A stretch of DNA of 64,000 bases from Pyrenula massariospora (GCA_021030905.1 JAGFMI010000009.1:1116001-1180000); one strand, 5' to 3'. Numbered from the stretch's first letter, positions 32,515 to 44,710 are shown. Notes: generated from the letters alone by a model not told the origin. A program made the numbers and translations.

Positions 32515-34521
32515 ATGTCTTCTCCATCTACCTCGCAGATCCCGCGAGGTTTTTGCGCTTCGAAAGATTGCAAGATAGCTCGCTATAGCGAGTTGCTTGT
32601 TGTTTCTGAGAACGATGAAAAGCTTCGTGAGGACCTCGAAGCAAAAAAGAACCAGGAAATCCTGGATATCCAAAAGGAGCTCGATGATATGACCGAAAAG
32701 TCCGATGGATGGCATCAGTGGGCCCTTCAGCAGGAGAAGAGAGCCTACGACATACAGTGCGAGAGCCTGAAGGTGAAAGAAAAAATGGAAGAATTAGAGC
32801 AGCAAGTGAAAGGCTATGACGCTCTTAAAGACAAGATGGAGAGTTTAGAAATTCGGCTCAAACATGTTGACCTTGCAGCCGACGGCGTTGAAGGGGCTGA
32901 TTTCGACGACAAAGCGAAAAAGGTCCTTTATCTACATCAGACACGATCCACAGTCATCAAAGAGACGAAAAGCCAAAACAGGGAGATACAACGTCTGAAA
33001 GAGAAGACACAAGTGGCAGATAAACAGCTCCATTCTTTGAACCAAGATCTGCACAGGCGTGACGCCGAATGCAGGGGCCTAAGAGTTCAGATTGCAAAGC
33101 TTGAGAACGAGATCGCCGCCTTGAAAAAGGAAAAGAAGCAGGGTCCACCTCAAGCTGCACCTCGTTCTTTCCCTCAAACTCCACTTCAGCGGCAGTCAAA
33201 TTCAACTCCAACCGGAAAAGCAAAGGACAAGCTGGACACTCGACCCGGGGCAGCACAAGGCGGGAGCTTAGGAGGCGGTGTAAAAGCGTTGGAGCAACCA
33301 GAGCCAAAACCAGAGCAACCAAAAGACTATGCAAGCGCGGCGGTGGGACAGAAATTGCCTGAAATGGAGCGGGCGGTAAAAAGAACTAGGCAGGTCGATA
33401 CAATTGTCATAAGGCCTGCTGGATTGGTCAATCAGTCCGAGGGTAGGGGACCAGCACAGGCTGAGCCATCTGGAAAAGCTGAAACTTGGGATGACTTTGT
33501 GTTTGCAGCACAAGAGTTCGAGAATTACAGGCGATCCCAAGCTACTGCCACGGCACAGGCTCCATCAGTCACGCGGACACAAACATTCAGCGAAACCATA
33601 TCCAAGGAAATACGCAAAGGCCAAAGGCAGTAGATGGAGGCCTTGGAAAAAGCTTGCCAAAATGAAGGTTCTACAGCCAGCGTTGAGCCACAGTCAACCG
33701 TGAGAACAGACGACAAGAAGGACTTTCTAGCTCTGGCTGAACCTAAACAGCAGGCCGAGGCCGAGAGACCTAATATCCTGACCTTCCCTTCAGGAAAGGA
33801 CAGGACTGCGTCTAAGGAGCCCGAGAAGCCAGAGAAATCTGATGAAGAGCTTTGCCGGCTCAGAGAAAAACTCTGGAAGATGAAGTATGCTCTGGATTAT
33901 CTGAAAGAAGGTCCGACCAAGACAGAGACTATTCCTGAAGTCAAAGGCAAATCTCAAGCCCTGTTGCTGGAGGAGGAGCTGCAAGTCTTCGAAGAACCAC
34001 AATCGAAGAAAGTGGAGAAGGATTCTAAGGCTAGAGAACGAGATCTAAAATCAGGTGAGAAAGAAGAGCCTGAAAATTCTCATGATGTTCCTGCTAACTT
34101 AGGATCCGCTCCTCTAGAAGTTGGCATCGAAGGCAAGGTCGATACTGCCAAAGAATCTGTGACCGCCAGGGATACAAATGTCCCTTTCGAGCAGTGCGGA
34201 GACGATAAGGTCGAGACTCTAGAAGATTCTGGGAGGACTAAAAATCTAGAGCTCAAGGATGCTCCTCTTCCTCGGTCTGATCCCACCCCTCGTCCTGAGC
34301 CTGTAAATACTGATTCTACAGGAACTATATCAGGGAAACCGAAGCCAGAGAAATCTTCAGCACCGGAAACCCCACGGCAGAAGGACCCTGCTTCTGGACA
34401 ACCAGGAGGAACGCTTCATCCTCCACGGAGTGAGCCATCCACCAGTGTTACAGGCACAAGAGGAGGTCCGAAAGGTTATCGCGGCAACCTTTGCGGAAGG
34501 AATCGAGGCAGAGGAATGTGA
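32515..34521 (+). CDS. coiled-coil protein of unknown function, one in-frame TAG
   Basis: A 669-codon frame interrupted by a single TAG at 33631-33633, followed at once by ATG in the same frame. Part 1 (372 aa) starts MSSPSTSQIPRGFCASKDC and is dominated by heptad-rich coiled coil (about 30-215: ELLVVSENDEKLREDLEAKK, and VADKQLHSLNQDLHRRDAEC); a Pro/Gln-rich linker follows. Part 2 (295 aa) is acidic and Lys/Pro-rich with another short coil (DEELCRLREKLWKMKYALDY) and ends in a Gly/Arg-rich patch (GYRGNLCGRNRGRGM). Possible readings are a nonsense mutation, read-through, or two cistrons. No intron covers the stop. I do not recognise the family. The gene lies inside the DNA that splits the maleylacetate reductase gene, behind a structured leader, so it may belong to an accessory or mobile unit. 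Confidence 0.55.
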
Positions 34522-36507
34522 AGTGGATGAGTTGCAATTTTTGGTAAGCTCCTTCCGCGCAGGTACGAGTATGGAAGACGATGTAATAACTGCAACAGGA
34601 AAAAAGATCTTATAACTGCAATACGAAAGAAGATGTTATTACTGCAACGCGGAAGAAGATGTCATGATCAGGCTCAGCCTCAGCCTCAACCTCAACCACG
34701 GGCTCAAGTGCAAGCTCAATCAGCTGCTCATTCAGCCTACGCAGTGCAGCGAATGAATGCCTACAACCAGCCGCAGCATCCGCAGGGACCTCCAATTCAC
34801 AGATGTGATGACTGCAACACGGAGGAAGATAGTGCACCGGTGAGCCAAGACTGTGGACTTTACAAAGCAGAGATGGACGACAATACAACACGTGGGGTGA
34901 TGGTTGCGGAAGACAATGCGTCCACTTGTGGAGCGGAGCAAGGATTCCCACCCAGAATCCGCGTCCAGTCAGAGACATGGGCAGATCATTGCAACTTCCT
35001 ACTTGGGCGAGTATGTGTCGTCTACAGAAGATCCAGGAGTATCTGGCCCGAAGACAGAACAGGCGCCACTATGGTACCATCTTGGACCAAGTCAGCAAAG
35101 ACTGCCTGGTAGTACGCTACGTTGCTCAGTCAACTCCCTTGCATACCCGTCCCGGTACTATTCGGACATGGATGGGGCCGATGAAAAGAATCCCGAAATG
35201 AGATGATGGTACGTCATATCATCGATGAGATGCGGATGTGGAAACACACAGCGCATATCACCTATGCCGTGAACATCGAAGCACCGATCTTCTTGTTCAA
35301 CATATAGCGCTTATCACCTGTGCCGTGAATATTGAAGCGGTAGTCTTTTCCTCGAAACTCTCCGGGTCAATGAGCAGAACTATGGGAAATTCTCTTTATT
35401 CCTTATGGAGAGAACTGCTTCAATTCCTGCCCAGGCTGTATTTTAAAGAGCTCGGCGAAATCTTTGACTACTAGCAGCAACATATTTACTGTGCTTCCGC
35501 TGCTCCACCACATTGATCTCAGCACGGTAATCTGTGGACTCAGAGACCTTGAAAAACGTTATACAGATATCGAATGACACGTCGACCATAATTTGACCGA
35601 GACGATCGCCAACCATTTCCTACCCATTAAGGCGGCTTTGAAGGTCTATTTCCTATGGCGCAACAGCCAGCTTTCGGATCTCCCCCGACCTTGCTCGCTA
35701 TAGTCCTGCTCCCGATCCGCGCATGGGCTGGCCTTGTCAAGGATCTCAGCCTAAATCGATAGATTACGATGTCTATCCTCACACTTCTTTCATATAGGAC
35801 ACATGGGGCGGACCCTATCCTTCCCAAGCAAGAGAAAGTCGAAGATCAAAATCCGGTCACCGACCTTCCCCAAGCGAGATGTACGGTCGTATACAAAGCC
35901 TCAACCGGAATACCAGCCAGATCTTCGATCTTCTACAAGCCTGCCAGCGGGTACATCATTCCAGAAATTGGATGGTACGTCCTCAACCTAGATATCTTCG
36001 GCTTCAGCGAAATCTTCGATCTCTTAACAGCCTATCAGCGGGTACGTCATATCATCCTCTATGCTGATAACTCTCCCTAACGCCATCGCTTCAGATCCTT
36101 GCCTGTTTAACATGCCAATAACAGAAAGAACATTGACTTTCCATCAATGCTGGACGCTCCATGAGCTGGTACGGGTCAACACAGTGAGAGTAAGCGCAAT
36201 GGCAGAAAATTTTGCTGAGACTGCCATAAAAATTGGGGGAATTTCAGCCAAGATCATGGGCTTCACAGCGCCAAATATGGACAAAAATACTACACATGTG
36301 GCCACGAATGCGGAAGACAATGCAATAAATGCAATGAAGAGACGGTGCGCTTGTGAGCCTCGATCAGAAGCTTTACAAAACAAGGTACAGCCTGCAACAC
36401 AACACAACATATGTGGCTCAGGGCGCGGAAGGCAATGATATGAAGAGAAGAAAGACTGCACAAAGGGACGGTGTTTACGTGAATCGAGACCTCCAATTTT
36501 ATGTATC
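34522..36507. repeat. tract of degenerate short repeats with Cys-rich relics
   Basis: No intact gene. Contents: about three 27-29 bp tandem copies at 34577-34665 (a GAAGATGT..ATAACTGCAAC pattern); a pair of 33-bp direct repeats at 35250-35282 and 35306-35338; a pair of about 36-bp repeats near 35926 and 36014 ending CAGCGGGTACRTCA. One plus-strand frame near 36294-36350 reads CGHECGRQCNKC, and near 34803-34820 another reads CDDC, suggesting decayed Cys-rich modules downstream of the coiled-coil gene. All are interrupted by stops. Confidence 0.5.
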
Positions 36508-36794
36508 AAAAGACAGACAACTTCAAAGATAGATAATTTTAAAAATAGATAATTTTAAAAACAGATAATTTTAAAAATAGATAATTTTAAAAACAGATAA
36601 TTTTAAAAACAGATAATTTTAAAAATAGATAATTTTAAAAATAAATAATTTTAAAAATAAATAATTTTAAAAACAGATAATTTTAAAAACAGATAATTTT
36701 AAAAATAAATAATTTTAAAAATAAATAATTTTAAAAATAGATAATTTTAAAGATAGATAATTTTAAGGACAGATAATTTTAAAAACAGACAACT
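36508..36794 (+). repeat. 16-bp minisatellite, left part
   Basis: Tandem array of a 16-bp unit. The outermost units read like AAAGACAGACAACTTC. Nearer the retrotransposon they become AGATAATTTTAAAAAC, i.e. the same unit with C-to-T and G-to-A changes. It ends in CAACT, the left copy of the element's target-site duplication. The array resumes on the other side of the element at 43498. Confidence 0.9.
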
Positions 36795-37186
36795 TGTTAC
36801 GTAGATACTTCTAGATTATTGAAAGATATTTATATAGATTGGTTCTTAAAAGATAATTTAAAATTAAATTAAAAAAAAAATATTTATAAAGAGTTATAAA
36901 AATAATTTAATATTTTTATAACTAACTAAATATTTAGCTATTTAAGTTGAATATATTTTTATATTTTTAGAAAATGTGAAATTATTTTTTATATATTTTA
37001 AAATAATTAGCTGTGATTAATTTTACTTTTAATATAAAAATTTAATTATTTTTTTTTTAATATTAAAAATAATTAGTCGCGTTTATATATAGTATTTTTA
37101 ATTATTTTTAATTTAATTATATAATTATCCTCGAATATTTTTTTCTATAAATAATAATTAATGTGCTTTGTTTAATAGCCGCAATA
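36795..37186 (-). repeat. LTR (3' LTR in element orientation)
   Basis: Begins TGTTACGTAG on the plus strand and ends GCAATA. Read on the minus strand it therefore starts TATTGC (ancestral TG changed to TA) and ends GTAACA. Aligns with 43102-43492 over its full length. Confidence 0.88.
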
Positions 37187-40100
37187 CTATTTTTTTCTTT
37201 TATAGAAATATTTTTGTTTGTGATTGTATTTAAACTGGTTTTGCGCTCTATTTTTTTTTAATTTTGTAAATATATACTATATTTTTATATATCGTAAAAT
37301 TAATTAATTGTCGTAAAAAATTTATAGTCTATTTTTCTTTTATATTTTTTTCTGCTATAATTTTTTATAAATAATATATTATAGATAGTACTTTCTATAT
37401 TATTATAGAGAATTTTTCTAAATATTTAAATTGTATCAAAAAGGGGTGTTGTTATAATAGTAGTATTTTTATAAATATTTTTGATAATATAGCCCAGCAA
37501 CAATAATAATTATAATATTTTATTTTTGAGAGTCGCCGGCAAATTGCTTGGTTGATTTAAAAATTAATATTAATTTAAATAGAGCAAATAAATATAGAAG
37601 AGAAATTAGAAAATTTGAATCGTTAATAAAATAAAATAATAATTTAAAAAGTAGGCGCAGTTACTGTTTTCGATAATATAATTAATATTTTTATGTTGAT
37701 TTAGTAGAACGATTCTTTTTTCGAAATTGATATTTCAAAATTATTTTTTTGCAATTAACTAAATTTTTCTGTGGTTTTTAAGTATTTTTAAATATAGAAT
37801 ATTTTTTCTACTTGATTAAATATTTCTGACTTTGTTTTTTCAAAATTTTTTTAATTTTATATGTATTTTTTTTTTGCGTCTTATAATAAAAGATTTTTTA
37901 AAATAGTATTTTAAGATATACTAGTTTTAAAAATTCGATATTGAATATAGAATATATTTAAATATTATTTAATAGTTCCAATTTATAAACTGTTAATTTT
38001 TTATTTTATTTAATTTTAAAAAATTTAATCTATTTATAATCTACTTTTTTGCTAGATCGTAAAATTTTTAAATTTTTTATAAAAAAATAGATTTTATTCT
38101 CTTTTTTCAGCTAAAAACTTTTTTTTTGATTTTTTTTGTATTATTGGTGAAATTTCTATTGAATTTATTAAATTTTTTTTATTACTGTGTCAACAGTTCC
38201 TCTTTATAGTAAATTTTTTAAAAAATATAAATATCTTCTAAAATTTGTTTTATAAAAAGAATACTTTATTGTGTTATTTTTTCTGTTATTATAATATAAT
38301 TATGCTATTAGTAACTGCTTGCTTTAATTATTTATATTTGTAAAAAAATAATGTCGTAACCAATTTTCCAATATTTGATTAATTTTTTCTATTTGTCTAT
38401 TTATTTATAGATAGAATATTATAAATATTTCTAATTTGATTTTTAGCTTAGATATTATTGTTTTTTAATATTAGAATATAAATAGTTTATTTCTATCAAA
38501 TATAATTTTTTTTGGAAATTTAAAATATTGTATTATTAATTTTATAATAATTTTTACTATCTATAATGCAGTGTAATTTTTTTTAAAAAATTTAAAAATT
38601 GTATATTTAGTATATCTGTTTATTATTACGACAATTAAATTATAACTATTTGATATTAATAATTTGATGATAAAATCAATTTTAATATTTTTTTATAATT
38701 TTATAGGTCGTTCCCATTGTGTTGTTAATATATAAAAAAATTTGTTAGTTTTATTTTTCTAATATAGAATATATCTTCTAATATAATTTTTAATTTATTG
38801 TTTTAATTTTAGTACCTGGTATATTTTTTATATTAGTTTAATAATATTGTTGATTTTTGAGTGTCTGTAGATAAAAAAATTGTAATATTATTATATAATT
38901 TTTTCTACTAATTTTTCTGGAATTATAAATTTTGTTTTTCTGTTTTTTGTGGCTGAGCTTTGCTTTTTTTTATATTTCTATATAGTAATGTTGGCAATTT
39001 AGTTTGTGTTAAAATTTCTATCTAAATTTTTTTTCAATATAGATTATTCGATAATTTTTTTTATTATATAATTTTTTTTTCGGCTGAGTGTGTCTGCTCG
39101 ATTATTTTCTTTATTTAATTAATAATATATTTTAAATTTATATTATTTTAAAAATTCTGACTATTAAATCTGCCTTCTATTTAATTATTTTATAATTATA
39201 AATGTGGCTAAATTTTTGTAGTTTGTAAATATATTAAATTGCGAGATATTTTTTATATATATTTATTAATATTTAAGTGCTGCCACTATTACTAGCAATT
39301 TTTTATTATAGATATTATAGTTCTATTCTGTTGAGATTAATTTTTTAAAATAGTAGACTATCAAATACTGTTTTTTATTTCGCAATTATATAAAATAGAT
39401 TTTTATAGCTAAGTTTGATATATTTGTCTTAATTTGGTTTAATTAATTTATTTTAAATATAATCAATATTAAAATCTCCGCGCAGAATTATATTAATTAG
39501 TTAAATATTTTTTGCTGTTTTAATTTTTATTTATATTTATAATTTTTTTTGATTAGTCTGATTAATAGTTTTATTTTATAAAAATATTTTTTAATAAATT
39601 GTCGGTTGAAATTGCAGAATTTAAAAAAAATTTATATTTCTATTATTGTAGTTAATTTGGGCTATTTTTTAATCACTTTATTTTTTTTAGAATTTATATA
39701 TATTCTATGTCGTCCGACGATATATTTTAGAAATTTAATTTCTATTTAATGAAACTCGTATTTTTCTGGTTTAAATTATAGTTATATATCTACTAACTTT
39801 TATAGTACTTTTTTGATCTATTTTTTATATATTTTGAGATTTTTTAAATAGATAAATAATAACAAAATTGTCAAAAAAGAATTTTAATAGATTATTTATT
39901 AATATCTGGCACATAGCTGACGTATTTATAAATTTAAATAATATTATTTAATATTTGTAATATCTATATCTAGTTTTGAAAACTATTTTTTATTTTTTGT
40001 TTTTTTTTATGTGTATTAAATTGTAAGCTTCTTGTTAATTTAATTTTATAAAATATTTAATTTTTTGTAGTCTGTCTCTCATCTCTGTAATATTAAATAA

Positions 40101-43100
40101 AAAATATTTATTTTTGACAGTAATTTTATTAAGCTTTTTGTAATTCACGCATAATTTTAGTTCTTTATTTTATTTTTTTGATATAAATAAAATAGATAAG
40201 TCGATGAGTAATTCAGATTTTTAGATAAATCTTTTTTTTAAGTTATCTCGGATATAGTCTTATAGAATATTAAATTTTTTTTCGAATAGTTTATATATTA
40301 ATTCGAATATAAATTCCTTTTCTGTTTATAATTTAATTTTGTAATTTTATAACTGATATTTTAGTAGTATATTTATATTTATTTTTTTTTTAAATAATTT
40401 GTTCCACACAGTGTATTTTTAAAATATTATTAAAATTATATATTTTTTTAATATTCTATTTTTATCATAATTTCTTTTTTTTAAATTATTGAAAAAAGTT
40501 GATTTTTATTTCGCAAAGCTGTTTAATTTCGAAAAGAAAATTTTTTAAAATATTTTTTTATTGTTTTTTTTATTTATCAATATATTATAGTATTGCGCAA
40601 ATTTTCGCATAGTTATATAATTACATCTATTAAGTTTAAGTTTTTTTATTTGCCAATTAATATCTAAATTGTACTTCTGTAATTATAGTATATTAAAGAT
40701 TATTTAATTAATTATCATTATTATAATATTTAAATATATTGTTTTAATATAGCTGTTTATTTTATATTGCAATAATTTTATTTTGATTGATATTTTCTAT
40801 ACTTTTAATTTATTTTTTTCGAAGATTAATATATTGTATGTTTTTTTTTTTTTTTTATTAGAATTTTTAGTTTATTTATCTGTTTTTGGAATATTATATT
40901 AGCGGTAGCTTTTAAATTTATTAAAGTTTATATTTTTTATCTATGAAGGGTAATTTTCTTTTTTATAGTATATATATTTTTGTTATTTGTTAACTATTTT
41001 GGGATTATAGCGTAAATTTTTTTTTTTTGATTTATTAATTAGAGAGTCTATTTTTTGCTTCTTTAAAATTTTTTTTATTTGATTTTTCGGAATTTTTTTA
41101 TAATCTATATTTTTGAAGATATTGCTATATATCTGTGCTATATTTTTAATATAAAAATTTATTTATATAAATATACTATAATAGCTGAATATATTTATTA
41201 TTAGTTTAATTTTTCCATTTTTTTTTATATCAAATTCGGGAATTTTTAGAAAATAAATTTTAAATATATTTATTTTTTATATAGTCTTCACATAAATTTA
41301 TAGAATAATAAATTTAAAATATTTTTATATATTTTATTTTTGGGTGCGCCTTCTAATATATTATTTATTTTATATAAATTTCTATAATTTAGTAATACCA
41401 GATATTTGATTTAGATACTACTTTTAATATTAATTATTATAATATAGTTTTTTAAATCTATAATACTAATCTCTGTACTATTTTTTGTTTTTATTAGTTC
41501 AAAGTAGCAGAAAAATATTATTATTATAGATATATTATATTATTTTATTATTTAGATGTTAAATACTCATCCTTAATTTTTTTAATTCTATATATAATTT
41601 TTTAAGGTTGGTAAATCTTATATTTGTTTAATAAATATAATTTTTAATTTTTTAATTAATATTTTTAAAACTATTTTTGTTTAATGATTTATATTATTTG
41701 GTTAAAAATTTCTATTTTTTTTTAAAAATAGACGTTGACTTTTTTGTTGCGTAAATAATATAAATATTTTTTATTTTTATATTTTTTCTATATTTTTATA
41801 TATATTTTTTTGTAATATAATTTTTTAAACTTCTTTTTCGCTGTTTAATAAAATATATATTCTTTATATATATACTTATTTTAGTAAGTTTTTTTGTAGA
41901 AAAAATTTTATTTATTGAAACATAAATTTTTTCTGTATTGCTTTAAAATAATTAAATAATATTTATTTTTGATGTATATTTTTTATCTTTTATTATATTA
42001 TTTGAATAAATTGATTTTTTTTTGATTTTTTTTAATTATATAACCTTATTGTCCTCCAATACTATATAATTATATAAAAATAATTTTTTTTGAATTTAAA
42101 TTTTTTTATCGGTGAATTGGCTCGGTATACTTCAATTTTTTTTTTTAAAATTTATTTTATTTTTTGTTTTTATTAATTTTTTAAATATTTACACAATCTT
42201 TAAAATATCTGTTTAATAAATTATATTGAATTTATATATTAATTTGTCTCGGCAATTTTAAGCTATATAATTTTTTTTTTATATAAATAGCAATTTCTGA
42301 TTATGTTTTTATTTGTATTTTTTTTTTTTAGTAATTTTTTCTCCATATTATTTATTTATATTATATTTAAATTGAAGGTTTCTACTCTCTGCGCATAAAA
42401 ATATTTAAATTTTTAAAAAATTTTTTTAAATATCTATCAATATTTTATATTGTATTGATTATAAAATTATTTCAATTTATAATTTTTTAATTAATTATTT
42501 AAATATATTGCCTTCTTCGTTAAATTTTTTAACAAAAATAGATTTATTTTTATTTATATAAATTTGTTTTTAATATTATTTTTCAATTTAATTTTAAATA
42601 TTATTATAAAAATTTTATCTTTTTATTTTAATTCTATAGAAATTTTTTTAAAATGTTAAATATATTTTGTTGCAGAATATATTTATTTTATTTATTATAT
42701 AATTTTATTAATATTTTTTTTGATATTTATTACTCCAAATATTTTCTTTATTTTTTTTTGAAAAATATTAAAATTTTCAAAAATTTTAACAACAGCGATC
42801 TCAAAATTGTTTAAATTTTTTTTTTTTTTAATTTTAATTAATAGGTAATTTCATATCTGTAGTTTAAATTATTTATAAACTTTTTTTTGAAATAGTTCTG
42901 CTGCAAATATAATATATTTATTAATAATAATTTTATTACTTTAAAATTTAAAATAAATTTGATATTGGACAAGCTAGTTATTAAATTTTTAATAATTTCT
43001 ATTATATTTATTGGATAAAAATTCTTTTATTTTTTTAATATCTATAAAATTAGTTAAAGATTCTTTTTGATTTAAATAAACTATCTTTAAAATATTCAAA

Positions 43101-43101
43101 A

Positions 43102-43492
43102 TATTATGTAGATATTTTTAGATTACCGGAAAATATTTATATAAATTAGTTCTTAAAAAATAATTTAAAATTAAATCAAAAAAAGAATATTTGTGAAAAG
43201 TTATAAAAATAATTTAATATTTTTATAACTAACTAGATATTTAATTATTTAAATTAAATATATTTTTATATCTTTAAAAAGTGCGAGGTCATTTTTTATA
43301 TATTTTAAAATAATTAACTATAATTAATTTTACTTTTAATATAAAAATTTAATTATTTTTTTTCAATATTAAAAATAATCAGTTATATTTATATATAGTA
43401 TTTTTAATTATTTTTAATCTAATTATATAATTATTTTTAAATATCTTTTCCTATAAGTAATAATTGATATGCTTTGCTTGATAGCTGCAATA
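43102..43492 (-). repeat. LTR (5' LTR in element orientation)
   Basis: Begins TATTATGTAG and ends GCAATA on the plus strand; full-length match to 36795-37186 with RIP-type transitions. Followed by CAATT, the right copy of the target duplication. Confidence 0.88.
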
Positions 43493-43497
43493 CAATT

Positions 43498-44240
43498 TTA
43501 AAGATAGATAATTTTAAAGATAAACAACTTTAAAGATAGACAATTTTAAAAATAGATAATTTTAAAAATAAATAATTTTAAAAATAGATAATTTTAAAAA
43601 TAAATAATTTTAAAAATAAATAATTTTAAAAACAGATAATTTTAAAGACAGATAATTTTAAAAATAAATAATTTTAAAAACAGAGAATTTTAAAAATAAA
43701 AAATTTTAAAAATAGATAACATTGAAAACAGATAATATTAAAAATAAATAACATTAAGAATAAATAATATCGAAAATAGAAAATGTCAGGGACAGACAAC
43801 GTCAGGGACAAACGTCAGGGACAAATAACGTCAAAGATAAACAACATCAGGGATGGACACTACCAAGGACAAATGATATCAAGAATAGACAACACCAGAA
43901 ACGGAAAATGTTAGGGCTATTTAATATTCAGGACGGACAATACTAGAGACAGAAAATACCGGGGACGGGCAATGTTAAGAACAAACAATATCAGGGACTG
44001 TCGACATCAAGGGACGGATAACATTGAGGGACGAATGGTATCAAGGGATAAATAACATCAAGGGACAGACAACCTTAAAAAATGGACAACATGAAAGCAC
44101 GGACGATAGTAAGGAACAGACAGCATCAAAGGACAGACGGCATCAAGGGAAGGATGACATCAAAGGACGGACAACATGAAGGAATGGATGACATCGGAGA
44201 GCAGTCAATATTGAGGGATGGACGACATAAACGGACGAAC
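43498..44240 (+). repeat. 16-bp minisatellite, right part, with fading AT bias
   Basis: Continuation of the array interrupted by the retrotransposon. Next to the element the units are AT-converted (AGATAATTTTAAAAAT). From about 43780 outward they become GC-normal and read like GGGACAGACAACGTCA or GGACGGACAACATCAA, with increasing copy-to-copy variation toward 44240. The array ends where the N-terminal half of the broken maleylacetate reductase begins. Confidence 0.85.
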
Positions 44241-44274
44241 CACGATATGACATAACACAAAACGTGTGGTCACT

Positions 44275-44710
44275 TTTGCCAGGCTTCAGATCTGATCTCG
44301 ACGTCTTGCGTCCTTCCGCCGCTTCGCCCAGATCCGGTCTCATCTCCACCGCCAGCGTACATACTCGGAATGCAGACATGCAGAAGCCCCATACGAACTG
44401 AGATCGCTTCACTCAGACCAATCATGGAGCCCCCACCAACGCTCACTTGACAGTCAGCCTCCAACTCCCTTGCAAAATCTACAGCCGTTTGGGTAACATG
44501 GGTCGGCGTATACATTGCCACCTTGGAGAAGACCCCGACCGGCTGGATGTTGGCTTCGCCCAAGCTTGATACAAGTCCTCCAGCGCGACCCATCTGTCCA
44601 GCAGTGGATAATAGCCGCGGACAATTCACCTTCACATTCAAACGCTCTATTTTTAAGGGAAATTTGCCTGAGAGACCCGGCCACGAATATCACCCAAAAT
44701 GGGGATGCCC
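44275..44710 (-). pseudogene. maleylacetate reductase pseudogene, N-terminal half
   Basis: Minus-strand remnant. Recognisable in order are IFVAGSLRQISLK (coenzyme-domain start), a frameshift, then LLSTAGQMGRAGGLVSSLGE, YTPTHVTQTAVDFARELEAD and CQVSVGGGSMIGLSEAIS with the GGGS coenzyme motif, then IPSMYAGG. A one-base frameshift follows, after which EMRPDLGEAAEGRKTSRSDL corresponds to the conserved EMTPILGET...GRKTT segment. Homology stops at about 44275, exactly before the region that resumes at 31915. A solitary N-terminal half cannot form the enzyme. Confidence 0.85.

Larger units (their letters stand above)
36795..43492 (-). mobile_element. RIP-degraded Ty3/gypsy LTR retrotransposon
   Basis: A 6.7-kb element with direct LTRs at 36795-37186 and 43102-43492 (392 and 391 bp, differing mainly by C/T and G/A) and a 5-bp target duplication CAACT (36790-36794) / CAATT (43493-43497), itself one RIP-type transition apart. 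The coding strand is minus. Between about 39780 and 40170 the minus strand translates to a reverse transcriptase (KELKLCVNYKKLNKITVKN, then LQKIKYFIKLN, EAYNLIHIK, NTSAMCQILINNLLKFFFDN). At about 39143-39220 and near 39085 lie RNase H-linker relics (FTNYKNLATF, LNRRQ, NRADTLSRK). The order fits gag-pol of Metaviridae. Stops are everywhere; the whole interior is extremely AT-rich, as expected after RIP. Non-autonomous and probably silent heterochromatin. Confidence 0.92.

Noticed and set aside
33634-34521. Independent second gene starting right after the stop at 33633
   Set aside because: It is in the same frame with no spacer or leader and similar composition, so it is described as part of one interrupted frame; a separate cistron is not excluded.
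37187-43101. Possible mitochondrial or other organellar AT-rich DNA
   Set aside because: LTRs, target duplication and gypsy pol motifs identify it as a RIP-mutated retrotransposon.
36508-44240. CRISPR-like array (regular short repeats)
   Set aside because: Repeats are contiguous 16-bp units without unique spacers, in a eukaryotic setting; it is a minisatellite.
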